This document shows positions 55,298 to 64,000 of a stretch of 64,000 nt of DNA, one piece after another (position 1 is the first letter of the stretch; each line of letters opens with the position of its first letter). The notes under the pieces are model-generated. The model was not told the origin of the DNA, searched no databases, and was given only the letters and a program-made list of their open reading frames with translations. Source of the DNA: Bradyrhizobium acaciae (GTDB taxonomy: Bacteria; Pseudomonadota; Alphaproteobacteria; Rhizobiales; Xanthobacteraceae); NCBI RefSeq assembly GCF_020889785.1, contig NZ_JACMYK010000009.1, positions 1 through 64,000 of the forward strand. The letters are read 5' to 3'. The translations under genes and the position numbers were made by a program.

Positions 55298-56598
55298 AGC
55301 CGGATAGCTTCGGCATTGATGTGCAATGGCCATCTGATCCGGAGGCCGGTGGCAATCCGCAATTGGACGCCTCGCTCAGTCGCTTCGAAATGAAAGTCGG
55401 TGCGAGCGCGATAACCGCGTACTTGACCGACCTGGGGACGAAGAACAGGTACCTGACTGTTCCCGCATACTATCTAGTCGAGTGGCTGGCGCAGAACTGG
55501 TGGGCGTTCTTGTATGAACCAAAAAAGCTAGATCGCAGCGATGCAGATAGCGAATTTCGATCCCGGCACTGGTTCGGCTTTCCGAGGCACGGGATAGCCC
55601 TACCTGACGTCATGTTTGTCCCTTCCGGCGAAACAATCGAGATCGTCGCTCGGCAGGCCTATTTGAGATTTGCGCAGCTCAGCTTCACTGAAGCCTCCGT
55701 GTCGGCGGTCAGAACCACCGACGTGAAGACGGAGCTGCACAAATTCATAAATGCCGTACTCGATCACATGAAGCAGAAAGGGGTAGGCTCCTCGGACGCT
55801 CATGAAGCCTGGAAAAAGGTGATTGAGACGTCCGCGGAGCAAGAAGAGTATTGCCGGCTAATAGGATCGATGGGGCTTTCCCCTTATGTTGAACACCCCG
55901 AAATCGACGCGGCTCTAGAGAGCGTCTCAGACACAATTTCTCAATCTGCTTTGGTGGATCTCTGTGAGGCCACTACTCTTGGAAATTTCAAGAGAGCTGC
56001 CGAATTCACTGGACGTATCGCTGAAGCACTTCGAAACAGTGGCTCATTTGATGTGACCCCGCTCACCCGACTGGCCAAACCAAAGGATAATGTCACGCGG
56101 GCCTACGAGTGGGGTTACAATGCTGCGGCGCAAGTACGAAACGCTCTCGGCATTGCTCATGATAGTCCGGAAGGCAGAAAAGAATTCTTCAAGAAGCTTG
56201 GATTTGATCCGAGCCAAGCTGCCGACCTGGGCAATCCTGTTTCAACAATATTTCCGATACAGGGGGCAGTTGGGCGCGCCAAGAGCGAATTCAAACTTGC
56301 CTTGTCGTCCGGAACCGACAAGGAATTCTCCGCAGCACGCGGATCATTTTTGGCGTGGGTTAGCAATGACGAGAGTTCGCGCTTGGTAACGACGTCACGG
56401 ACCCGTCAGCAGCAAGCTAGCCGAGCGTTCGGGGCCGAATTGCTTGCTCCTGCAAGCTACCTCGAAAAGCGTCTGGGCAAAGAAAAGGACGTCTCGACCT
56501 TTTTACTCGATAAGGTTTCGGGCGAAATCGGGGTGGCCTCTACGATCGTGCGACTTCAAGCGCAGAACCATGGATACCGGCTACTTGAAGCTGCCTAG
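55276..56598 (+). CDS. Unknown protein with ImmA/IrrE-like C-terminus
   Basis: A 440-residue soluble protein. The last 60 residues (QQQASRAFGAELLAPASYLE and GVASTIVRLQAQNHGYRL) resemble the C-terminal part of ImmA/IrrE-family metallopeptidases, where A-x-x-FAAELLMP is followed by a VS-type helix. However the zinc motif HExxH expected about 30 residues earlier is replaced by ARGSFLAWVS (about 354-363), so a catalytic peptidase is unlikely. The N-terminal 270 residues have a VPAYYLVEWLAQNWWAFLYE segment and no known domain. ATG 55276 lies within the upstream frameshifted gene. Such proteins are often part of toxin-antitoxin or defence pairs; that is inference. Confidence 0.55.
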   Translation: MAEELSIEPDSFGIDVQWPSDPEAGGNPQLDASLSRFEMKVGASAITAYLTDLGTKNRYLTVPAYYLVEWLAQNWWAFLYEPKKLDRSDADSEFRSRHWFGFPRHGIALPDVMFVPSGETIEIVARQAYLRFAQLSFTEASVSAVRTTDVKTELHKFINAVLDHMKQKGVGSSDAHEAWKKVIETSAEQEEYCRLIGSMGLSPYVEHPEIDAALESVSDTISQSALVDLCEATTLGNFKRAAEFTGRIAEALRNSGSFDVTPLTRLAKPKDNVTRAYEWGYNAAAQVRNALGIAHDSPEGRKEFFKKLGFDPSQAADLGNPVSTIFPIQGAVGRAKSEFKLALSSGTDKEFSAARGSFLAWVSNDESSRLVTTSRTRQQQASRAFGAELLAPASYLEKRLGKEKDVSTFLLDKVSGEIGVASTIVRLQAQNHGYRLLEAA

Positions 56599-56773
56599 AT
56601 GAGGCCATCCAGGTTGGACCCATGGCTCTCACGCGAATGGACAACGTAGGACGTCGATGACGTCAGGGACGATTGAGTTCTTACCCGAGCTCCATTTTTG
56701 AGAAGGATTGGGGATCAAAGGCCAGTTGCCATGGGCGATGGGCGCAGCGCCCAAGTCGAGCGGCTTGCAGGCG

Positions 56774-56939
56774 GTGGACGCAGCCCAGCGGCAGCGCTGG
56801 TCTGAGGAAGAAAAGCTCAAAATCTTGGAGACGTTTCAAGGTCCCCAGCTCAATGTCCCCAGGTCGCGCTTCGGCACGGCGAGCGGACCAATCTCCAAGC
56901 GTGGCGCGGGCGTCAGCGTGAAACGCGCTTACGAAGGCG
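56774..56939 (+). pseudogene. Transposase helix-turn-helix fragment
   Basis: Reads RQRWSEEEKLKILETF, then SRFGTASGPISKRG: the start and recognition helix of an IS3/IS66-type orfA protein, cut short and altered. No companion orfB or inverted repeats were found. Confidence 0.45.
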
Positions 56940-57315
56940 TGCGCAGGGTCTCACCAGACTTGGCCAATCTGCATCGCCGAGGTTCGGTGCTGCGATCCGA
57001 CGCAGTCGTTGCATCGAAGCCAGCCTTAAGCCAGTGCGGATCAGGCGTCTGCTGAGTCCGGCGTCAGCTCGGACGTAGTACCGAGATTGAGCGCCTAATC
57101 GCACAAAAACTGCAAATCATCCCACTCAGGCGCAGAATTTGGAAGTTGCGAGGGCCTACATCGGCAAACCTCGACTTCGGTACCTCGGTAACGTTTCGTC
57201 AGACATCGAGGGGGGCCTCGAAGTTCGTTCCGTCAAGCTCCGTCCGTCGCAGTGAACGTAGCAGCGGCGGACCTTTGGGCCACGGGACCCACATTTCCAA
57301 CTTGGAGGTTCATCG

Positions 57316-58827
57316 ATGAAACTGACGACGAGGGCTATTCTCTGTTCTGCGGCACTCTTTGCGGGTGCCGGCGCCCAGGCGGCCGATCTACCTGTGAAGG
57401 CCAAAGCGATCGAATATGTGAAAATCTGCTCCCTGTACGGACCAGGTTTCTACTACATTCCCGGCACTGATACTTGCATCAAGCTCGGTGGTTATCTGCG
57501 CGTCCAAGCGGGGTTGGCCACGAACAGTGTTTATGACGCCGCTAATAGCGGAGTGGGCGGTGCGCAAAATCGCCTGCGCAATTATTACAGCACTGCCTCG
57601 CGCGAAGACCTGTCGATCGACACGCGCACCCAAACAGAGTACGGCGTGGTCCGTACATTCTTCGACGGCGTATTCAACTGGAACGCGGGAAGCTATTCCG
57701 GGGCCGGTACGACTGCCTCGAATGGTTCGACTGCCTATAGTGGCGCGAGCGTCGCCGGCGGCACCCTCGGGGTCTATTACGCGTTCATCCAGTTCGCCGG
57801 GTTCACATTTGGTAAGGCGCAGTCGCAATTTTCGGCGCCCTGGGCGAACTATCCAGGCAACAATTTCGACGGCCTGCCAGGCGGTGGCGGCTGGGATCCT
57901 GTCAACCAGTTCACTTATACCGCCGACTTCGGTCAAGGCATCAGTGCCTCCTTCTCAGCCCAGGATCAAGTGCAGCACGATACAACCAACATCTGGAATG
58001 TGAGTGCGGCCACGCCCGCCGGCCTTGCAACTGGCGCTTATGGTGGCAACGACATCGCCGGCACGGCAGCTCCTGATCTGATTGCTATGCTTCGCGTTGA
58101 CCAGGCTTGGGGCCTGTTCCAGGCGGCGGTCGCCGCGCACGACAATCACGCCGCCTACTATGGCGCCGATGAAACGAGCGGCCATCCGGCCGACAAATGG
58201 GGCTGGGCGGGTCAGCTGGCATTGTCGATCAAAAACATCCCGACCGGTCCGGGTGACACGATCAACTTGACGGGCGTCTATACCAAAGGCGCGAGCCGTT
58301 ACAATTTCCAGGACTATACGTCGAGCACCTTCGCGATGTACGGCGGCAGCGGCCTTGCCGGCGCTTTCCAGAGCGTCGGACTTGCAGGTCTTTCCGACTC
58401 TGTGTTTGTCGCGGGCTCCGGCCAGGAGTTGACCACGACCTACGGTTTCCGCGGCGGCTACACCCACAATTGGGATCCGCGCTGGGCCACCAGCCTCTAC
58501 GGTGCCTGGGCTGCGGTGCGATACAACAGCACAGCCAAGAGCTACATTTGCGGCGCTTTCGTCACAACCCTTGCGCTGTCAAGCGGCGTAGCAGGCTGCA
58601 ATCCGGACTTTAATTACGGGGTTGTCGGTTTGATGACTGGCTGGACTCCGGTCAAGAACCTGACGTTCTCCGCCGATTTGGCTTACACGATGCTCGACCA
58701 GAAGTATGCGAGTGGAAGCACGGTGACGCTCCCGGTGCAGTCAGCTATCGCCAAGCCGGGCGCTACTTACGAGCTGAAGAACCAGAACAGCCTTACGCTT
58801 CTGCTGCGCGCTCAGCGCAACTGGTGA
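57316..58827 (+). CDS. Outer-membrane porin (alphaproteobacterial porin_2)
   Basis: A 503-residue porin: signal peptide ending QAAD (about residue 23), the diagnostic DLPVKAKAIEYVKICSLYGP and GTDTCIKLGGYLRVQ opening, many alternating amphipathic strands, a YSTASREDLSIDTRT loop and a C-terminal aromatic strand ending LLLRAQRNW. GGAGG stands seven bases before ATG. This type is abundant in Bradyrhizobium, which keeps many paralogues. It forms a trimeric diffusion pore. A Rho-independent terminator follows at 58893, so it is monocistronic. Confidence 0.95.
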   Translation: MKLTTRAILCSAALFAGAGAQAADLPVKAKAIEYVKICSLYGPGFYYIPGTDTCIKLGGYLRVQAGLATNSVYDAANSGVGGAQNRLRNYYSTASREDLSIDTRTQTEYGVVRTFFDGVFNWNAGSYSGAGTTASNGSTAYSGASVAGGTLGVYYAFIQFAGFTFGKAQSQFSAPWANYPGNNFDGLPGGGGWDPVNQFTYTADFGQGISASFSAQDQVQHDTTNIWNVSAATPAGLATGAYGGNDIAGTAAPDLIAMLRVDQAWGLFQAAVAAHDNHAAYYGADETSGHPADKWGWAGQLALSIKNIPTGPGDTINLTGVYTKGASRYNFQDYTSSTFAMYGGSGLAGAFQSVGLAGLSDSVFVAGSGQELTTTYGFRGGYTHNWDPRWATSLYGAWAAVRYNSTAKSYICGAFVTTLALSSGVAGCNPDFNYGVVGLMTGWTPVKNLTFSADLAYTMLDQKYASGSTVTLPVQSAIAKPGATYELKNQNSLTLLLRAQRNW

Positions 58828-58892
58828 GCTGAAAAGTGAACTGGTAGAAAGGGGAAAACGAACGGCTTGATTGACTAAGTGACCTCCAAGAA

Positions 58893-58922
58893 GGCCTCCG
58901 GCATGCCCGCCGGAGGTCTTTT
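58893..58922 (+). terminator. Rho-independent terminator of the porin gene
   Basis: GGCCTCCGGC-ATGCCC-GCCGGAGGTC followed by TTTT: a 10-bp stem with one G-T pair and a six-base loop, 66 bp after the porin stop. Confidence 0.9.
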
Positions 58923-58962
58923 ATAATTCAAATTGACTTCGCGCGAACGTTGGAAATGCGAT

Positions 58963-59106
58963 ATGACGCTCGCCGCGGGAGGCGACGCGCAAGGCGCCAC
59001 GGAGCTCTTCGGTGGCATAGCGCGGATTTGCGAGGCTATGAAATTCGCCGATGGAGATGCTCGCTGTGCGGCTCTGTCACGGGTAGAGCTCGCGTTGAAG
59101 ACATAA
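58963..59106 (+). CDS. Possible 47-residue protein
   Basis: ATG 58963 opens a frame reading GGDAQGATELFGGIARICEA and ending in a VELALKT helix. The composition is protein-like but there is no good ribosome site and no family. It could be the remnant 3' end of a larger gene. Confidence 0.25.
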   Translation: MTLAAGGDAQGATELFGGIARICEAMKFADGDARCAALSRVELALKT

Positions 59107-59446
59107 GGTCGTGATCAGCAGCGCATGCCATGGCGACGCATTGCAGAGCGCAGGGGAGAACTCAGGAGCAGATTGAAGCAGACGCGCAGCTGAATGCGCT
59201 CACGTCAATCTTCTCGCGCGAAAACACGAAGAATACTGCAGCCTACAATGGTCGGATAACCGACAGGTCGAGTAGGCAGCCTGTGTTGATCTGTCTCAAC
59301 GGCATGAACTTACATGGAAATGAGGACTGATTGACGACCAGTGGTTGGGCTCGCCGCGACTGCGATTATCGTGTCGGCTATGGCAAGAAGTAGACACCAA
59401 GCCCAAAGCACTTAAGTATAGAGTAGTCGCGCCTGTGGAGGAGCCT

Positions 59447-60832
59447 ATGAACCAAGAGAAGAACGTTCGTCATGCAGACGACCGGGACGGTCCCTACGAT
59501 GTCGACGGTTCGATAGCAACAAACGTTGCTGATGGCTTCACCCTGGTGGCGGTGGGTGACCTCATTGTCACACGTCCGCTCACCAGAAGGCGAGATCCTG
59601 ATTTCGCTGCGCTTGTCAGGATTCTTCATGATGCAGACGTGACGTTTGGCAACATGGAAACCAACATCTTCGACATTCGCTCCTTCAAGGGAAGCCCGCA
59701 GGCTGAGTATGGTGGTGCTTATCATGTCAGCCTGCCCGAGCTCGGACCCGATCTGAGGGAAATGGGATTCAACATCGTGGGACGTGCGAACAACCATTCG
59801 CTTGACTGGGGTGTCGAGGGCATGCGCGAAACCAGTCAAGCGCTCGATCGGAGCGGCATCGTCCATGCCGGCGTTGGCGAGAATCTCGCACAAGCCGGTG
59901 CTAGCCGTTTTCTGGAGACTGCTCGGGGCCGCGTCGCATTGGTGTCGACTGCCGCGACATTCACGCCGCTCTCCCGGGCTGCCGATGCTGCCGGCGAAGC
60001 GCCCGGCAGGCCGGGACTCAACAGCCTCCGCTTGGCGCGCAGCATCGTGGTCCCATCCGCAATGCTCGAGGGCTTGAAGCGCGTCCGCGACGCGCTGCCT
60101 GGATTCAGGCACGACGACGACGATTCGGGGCCGGTTGTGCTCGCAGGAACGACATACAAGGCTGGGGACACGGCCGGGTACAGCTATCAACCCGAACCGA
60201 CTGACGTCACCGGCATCCTACGGAATGTTCGCCAAGGTAAGCAGCTTGCTGATTTTTGTATCATCACAAACCACGGCCACGAGCCGGGAAACTGGAGCCA
60301 GGAGCCGCCCGACTATGAGCAGGCTTTTGCCCATAGGCTAATCGAGGCCGGCGCCGACGCTTATGTCGGGCATGGGCCACACCAATTGCGAGGCATCGAG
60401 ATCTACAAGGGGCGGCCGATCTTTTATAGCCTCGGGAACTTCATCATGGATGATTTGAGGACCCCGATAGGAGCGGACATGTTTGCCGCTCAGGGGAAAG
60501 ATCCACGCCGCGATACCGATGCCGAAGTGACCGCAGCCGAAATGGGAGGAGGATACGAGTCCGACCCGGGGTTTTCAGACCCCGTGTTCTATGAAAGCGT
60601 AGTCACGGTTAGCCGATTTGAGCAGAACCGGCTCGCCGAGCTGCGGCTTATCCCGATCGACCTTGGGCACGGGAAGAGACTTGCAAACCGGGGCGTCCCG
60701 CGCGTTGCCTCTGCTCCACGGGCAAGAGTCATTCTAGAGCGGTTACAGATCCTCTCGCAGCCATTTGGGACCGAGATCGCAATCGAGAACGAGGTTGGGG
60801 TGATCAGGCTGCGGCCCAACTCGCCCCGATGA
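59447..60832 (+). CDS. CapA-family metallophosphatase-fold protein
   Basis: A 461-residue protein of the CapA (poly-gamma-glutamate synthesis) family. Landmarks: LVAVGDLIVTRPL (first metal Asp), FGNMETNIFD, NIVGRANNHSLDWGVEGM (Asn-His motif), CIITNHGHEP, DAYVGHGPHQLRGIEIY and PIFYSLGNFIMDD. ATG 59447 with GGAGGAG upstream is chosen; the frame extends to 59345 without resemblance. CapA proteins attach or process capsular poly-glutamate in firmicutes; in rhizobia their role is unclear, and no CapB or CapC is near. No signal peptide is visible. Confidence 0.9.
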   Translation: MNQEKNVRHADDRDGPYDVDGSIATNVADGFTLVAVGDLIVTRPLTRRRDPDFAALVRILHDADVTFGNMETNIFDIRSFKGSPQAEYGGAYHVSLPELGPDLREMGFNIVGRANNHSLDWGVEGMRETSQALDRSGIVHAGVGENLAQAGASRFLETARGRVALVSTAATFTPLSRAADAAGEAPGRPGLNSLRLARSIVVPSAMLEGLKRVRDALPGFRHDDDDSGPVVLAGTTYKAGDTAGYSYQPEPTDVTGILRNVRQGKQLADFCIITNHGHEPGNWSQEPPDYEQAFAHRLIEAGADAYVGHGPHQLRGIEIYKGRPIFYSLGNFIMDDLRTPIGADMFAAQGKDPRRDTDAEVTAAEMGGGYESDPGFSDPVFYESVVTVSRFEQNRLAELRLIPIDLGHGKRLANRGVPRVASAPRARVILERLQILSQPFGTEIAIENEVGVIRLRPNSPR

Positions 60833-61134
60833 CGACTGGCCAGGAGAAGGAGCTCTCTTCGCGGGATATTCCAGCGTCAGGCCATGTTCAAAGCTGCGAG
60901 CGATAGCATATTGACAAGGCTGTTGCTTGACCATGCTGCAGCTGTCAGGTGAGCGAGAACGACTTTTCGACGGCGCGGCGGATCAAGTCGCGCGCCAACG
61001 GCCACACAGGCCCGACCATCGACGGCGCGACGCAGGCGAGCTCAGCCCCGGATCGCATAGGTGAAGGTCCGGTCGGCTAGCGCGTCGCTAGCGTGTTGCA
61101 CCACAAAGCTAGCATTCTGCACCGACGCCAGCCA

Positions 61135-61305
61135 TCAGTGGCTAATGACCTGGAAAAAACCGCTGATGAGCATGATCGCGATCAGTAGAGTCGCGTAGAG
61201 CGCGGCGATGAGGAGCGCGGATGCAATTATTGTGGTGCCGAGCTCTACTGACGCGACGGAGGTGACGTCAAAGAGCCCGAACCACCAAGAGCAAAATTGA
61301 GATGG
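61135..61305 (-). pseudogene. Hydrophobic C-terminal remnant
   Basis: The frame has no start codon but reads a convincing membrane helix (TTIIASALLIAALYATLLIA) followed by MLISGFFQVISH and a TGA. It looks like the end of a lost membrane protein gene, upstream part missing. Confidence 0.35.
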
Positions 61306-61318
61306 TCATTGACCGGAT

Positions 61319-61522
61319 TTATTTGTGGCGTCCGTAGCCGCCAAACGGCCCAGAATAATGGCCGCCGCGATGAGATGAACCCGACCCTCCGATGTAAGTC
61401 CCGCCGTGGCTCGATGTGTGGTGACCGCCTCCGTAATAATGGCCGCCGCGCGCCATCGCAGCGCTACTGATCAGCATAACTGAGAGTACGAACGCAGTCG
61501 GCCAAAACAACTTCTTCATCAA
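61319..61522 (-). CDS. Gly/His-rich secreted peptide
   Basis: A 67-residue protein with a signal peptide (MMKKLFWPTAFVLSVMLISS to AMA, about residue 23). The mature part of about 44 residues is almost wholly Gly, His, Ser and Tyr (GGHYYGGGHHTSSHGG and similar). AGGAGAAA precedes the ATG. Similar short Gly/His-rich exported peptides occur in Bradyrhizobium; metal binding is plausible from composition, not shown. Confidence 0.7.
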   Translation of the reverse strand: MMKKLFWPTAFVLSVMLISSAAMARGGHYYGGGHHTSSHGGTYIGGSGSSHRGGHYSGPFGGYGRHK

Positions 61523-62452
61523 GTTTCTCCTTTGCTTCCATTGGCGGAAGCGCGGGGACTATGGTTGAGGATTTTGTTTTGTTCAACCGTCGAGTTGCTG
61601 CGCGAGCGCGCAATAAGGTACGAAACGGACGATGGTCGGCCACAGCACGTTCTCAATCGGTCGTGGGTCATACTTCGCCTCGAACCACGACCGGCTCCAA
61701 CCAGATCGACGATAGAACTGGCAGCGCTGCGCCCGTCCAGCAGGACAAGGGGCGCGCGGCATTCGAGCAGCGAAACCCGGCTTTGCGGCCGCGAGCACGT
61801 CCGCCTTCACGGTCGAAACCACGCCGGTCTCAAAACGCAATATCTCGGCTCCAAGCTCCAACCGTGCTTGCCATTCTCCACTGACGTCCAGAGCACACCG
61901 ATCCGGGGCGAGCGCGTCGAGCTGCTCAAGCGTGGCGCCGGATTGCGAGATCCCGAGCAGGAATTCACCGGACGATGACACGGGTGGCGCACAGGCAGGC
62001 GAAATACGCGCCGCCGACACCGGCTCCGCCGAGCAGAGACTTGAGCTCTATAACACCGCCTGCAAGATGCCCGCCCCGGCGTTGGCGTTTGCCGTTTGAT
62101 TGTTGCCAGTGATCATGCCAGACGTGGTGTTCCCGGCACCATAGAGCGAGTCGTACCGGCATCATTGCCGAGCAGGGCGATCTTCCGGCCCGGCGCGACG
62201 ATGAAGCCGACGACAACCCCGGACTTCCGCGGACACAAGCGGCGAGGAGCGAGCGGAGCCTTGGGGGTGAACCGCCTTCCCTCAGCTTCATGGGGGACGA
62301 TCTCCTCGTGATGAATTCCTGCATGAAATGAAAAGAATGAGCCGGACATGTGCGTGGCGGATCGAACTTGGCCGATTTTCATCATCGCGGCAGGTTACCT
62401 ACTCAGATGACAGTTGGCTGACGAACGGCAACAAGAGGACGTCGGAGTGACG
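61523..62452. other. Degraded coding region, family not identified
   Basis: On the minus strand one frame reads YDSLYGAGNTTSGMITGNNQ and on to a stop near 62050, then continues in the same frame (SAARISPACAPPVSS). Other frames carry pieces such as LGGAGVGGAYF. The Ala/Asn/Gly-rich piece recalls phage structural or internal proteins, but this is weak. The stretch is best read as eroded sequence. Confidence 0.3.
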
Positions 62453-63628
62453 ATGCGCTGCAACAGCTTTCTTTCGCAGACGGAGCGCAACGCGGTGATC
62501 GAACTGCGCCATGCTATGCATCGCGAGCCCGAGCTCTCCAACGCAGAGTGGAAGACACAAGCACGCATTCGCGACATGCTCCGACGCTTCGGCCTAGCGG
62601 ACGTCAAGGTCTTTCACAATACCGGGCTCTATATCGACATCGAAGGTACTGCCTCAGGCCCAAAGCGGTCCATTGCAGTGCGCGGCGACATCGATGCGTT
62701 GCCGATCGGCGAGACGCGCCGGGATTTGTCCTATTGCTCGACAGTCGAGGGCGTTATGCATGCTTGCGGCCACGACATCCACGCGTCGATCGCGCTCGGC
62801 ACTGTTCTAGCCTTCCATCGGCTGCGTGGCAATTTTGCCGGCAGGTTGCGCGTGTTCTTCCAGCCGGCCGAGGAGGCCGAGCCGCTCGGCGGGCGCACTG
62901 TCGAAGCGGAGAGACTCTTGGAAGGCTTCGATCGCGCCGTCGGCTTTCACGTCAATCCCGAGATTCCTGCCGGCGTATTCGATGCGCGCGAGGGCGCGAT
63001 AACCAAATCCGCCGACCAGTTCAAGCTCATTATCAGCGGTAAGATGGCGCATGGTGCGGCGCCGCATCAGGGTGTTGACGCAATCGCGATCGCGGCCGCC
63101 TTTATCAACGAGGTGCAAAAGGTCGTCTCTCGCGAAATGCCGGCCGATGATGGTGCCATCATCACAATCGGTACTATTCATGGCGGCAATGCAACCAACA
63201 TCATCTGCCCGTCGGTTGCCATCGAGGGAACGATCAGGACCGGCAGTCCGGAACGAAGGGCGCAGCTGTGCCAGCGCGTGCGCGAAGTGGCTGAGGGCGT
63301 GGCCGTGATGCATCGCGGCCGAGCTGATTTCAATGTCAGCGCCGGCGAGCCCGCCGTCGTCAATGACCCCCAAATGGTGAGGCGCTTCAGACAAGTTGTC
63401 CACGAGACGGTGGGATACGAAGGCGTTACCAGCGAGACGCGCGCAGCCGGTAGTGATGACTTCGGCTTCTACTCCGCATCCGTGCCGTCAATCTATTTCT
63501 GGGTCGGCAGCCGTTCATGCGGAAATGAATCGCATTTGCATACGCCAACATTTGGAGCCTCCGATGACATCATCATTCCAGCGACGGAACTTGCTGTCAG
63601 ATACATTCTGGCTCTGCTGAATTCATGA
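62453..63628 (+). CDS. M20-family amidohydrolase (hippurate-hydrolase type)
   Basis: A 391-residue metallo-amidohydrolase. Motifs: RHAMHREPELSNAEW, VRGDIDALPI, MHACGHDIHASIALG (first metal His/Asp), FQPAEEAEPLGG (Glu pair), the dimerisation domain around ISGKMAHGAAPHQGVDA, and SDDFGFYS near the end. It would hydrolyse N-acyl amino acids such as hippurate, N-acetyl or auxin conjugates. ATG 62453 with GGAG upstream is preferred to TTG 62414. IAA-amino-acid hydrolases of plants and rhizobia belong to the same family, so a role in auxin-conjugate turnover is possible. Complete. Confidence 0.92.
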   Translation: MRCNSFLSQTERNAVIELRHAMHREPELSNAEWKTQARIRDMLRRFGLADVKVFHNTGLYIDIEGTASGPKRSIAVRGDIDALPIGETRRDLSYCSTVEGVMHACGHDIHASIALGTVLAFHRLRGNFAGRLRVFFQPAEEAEPLGGRTVEAERLLEGFDRAVGFHVNPEIPAGVFDAREGAITKSADQFKLIISGKMAHGAAPHQGVDAIAIAAAFINEVQKVVSREMPADDGAIITIGTIHGGNATNIICPSVAIEGTIRTGSPERRAQLCQRVREVAEGVAVMHRGRADFNVSAGEPAVVNDPQMVRRFRQVVHETVGYEGVTSETRAAGSDDFGFYSASVPSIYFWVGSRSCGNESHLHTPTFGASDDIIIPATELAVRYILALLNS

Positions 63629-63639
63629 GATCCTCGACG

Positions 63640-64000
63640 TCACCAAAGACTGATTGCCAAATCGGTTTGCATTGCTCGCCGTAAGATACCTATGCCGCGG
63701 CCAGGGCACTCATTTAGCCACTCTCGCTCTAAGCATCCGTTTCCGACACTTACCACGCTACGCCTGCCTTGATTGCAATTGTCGCATATGGAGCAGGACG
63801 GCATGGACTTGCTGACCGTCTGAACACCCGCAACATGGCAGCGATAGGCGGCCCAATAATGGGGGTCCAGGCGGCCAGCCCGCCGCCAGCGGACGATCGG
63901 TCCTAGCGCGATGCGGGGACCAAATGCCTCGGACAGATCACGCCAGAGTGCGACGGAGCGCAAGACCCAGAAAATGCCGCCGGGAATCCGAGGCGCGTTC
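63640..64000 (-). pseudogene. IS5-family transposase fragment (runs off the window)
   Basis: The minus strand reads RIPGGIFWVLRSVALWRDLS, then EAFGP and VRWRRAGRLD, closely matching the IS5/IS402 orfA start (GIFWVLRSGAPWRDLPE.FGP, VRWRRAGVWD). The TTCYNR segment is replaced and the rest (HVAGVQTVSKSM) is diverged, so it is decayed. It continues beyond 64000. Confidence 0.6.

Overview
The window looks like an accessory (symbiosis-island type) region of a slow-growing rhizobium, most likely Bradyrhizobium. This rests on a textbook NifA/sigma-54 promoter, a fragment resembling a rhizobial type III effector, a single-domain DUF2285 protein of the type used in symbiosis-ICE transfer control, a Bradyrhizobium-style porin and interspersed repeat, and many short decayed gene fragments between intact operons. 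No rRNA, tRNA, CRISPR array or replication origin was found.

Layout. 1-3.5 kb is a graveyard: an exported hypothetical protein, the DUF2285 gene, a 5'-truncated NopP-like effector, and ParB and outer-membrane-protein fragments. 3.6-11.7 kb is a catabolic island: an IclR regulator divergent from a class V aminotransferase, a polar amino-acid ABC transporter, a decayed aspartase/fumarase-family gene, its solute-binding protein and an amidohydrolase. 13.1-19.7 kb is a tightly coupled operon of a flavin-dependent (LLM) monooxygenase and a complete peptide-type ABC importer.

20.0-28.7 kb is the most distinctive part. A NifA upstream activator site and a perfect -24/-12 promoter precede a pentapeptide-repeat protein and a divergent pantothenate synthetase (panC). 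Nearby lie pabB-pabA (p-aminobenzoate/folate), panD (beta-alanine) and a bioD-like gene, suggesting cofactor supply in nitrogen-fixing cells. A run of five strong hairpins with competing pairings (23488-23632) sits inside this region. At 28.9-31.6 kb a multi-span membrane protein is paired with a DUF2235 serine hydrolase of unknown job.

32-37 kb holds a ModC-like ATPase whose nucleotide-binding motifs have been lost, a GNAT acetyltransferase and a complete IS66-family element (34400-36999) with matching inverted repeats and an exact 8-bp target duplication. 37.8-42.5 kb is a ribose/galactose-type ABC importer operon ending in a class A beta-lactamase-like hydrolase. Then come an asparagine synthetase, another GNAT, and an unusual 581-residue protein with a C-terminal carbon-nitrogen hydrolase domain.

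49.2-54.4 kb combines a NylB-like serine hydrolase, an Lrp regulator, a succinate-semialdehyde-type dehydrogenase and a class III aminotransferase: a plausible route from an omega-amino-acid amide to a dicarboxylate. 54.9-56.6 kb has a frameshifted small gene overlapping a protein with an ImmA/IrrE-like C-terminus. The right end carries a porin with a clear terminator, a CapA-family phosphatase, a Gly/His-rich secreted peptide, an M20 amidohydrolase and an IS5-type transposase fragment running off the window.
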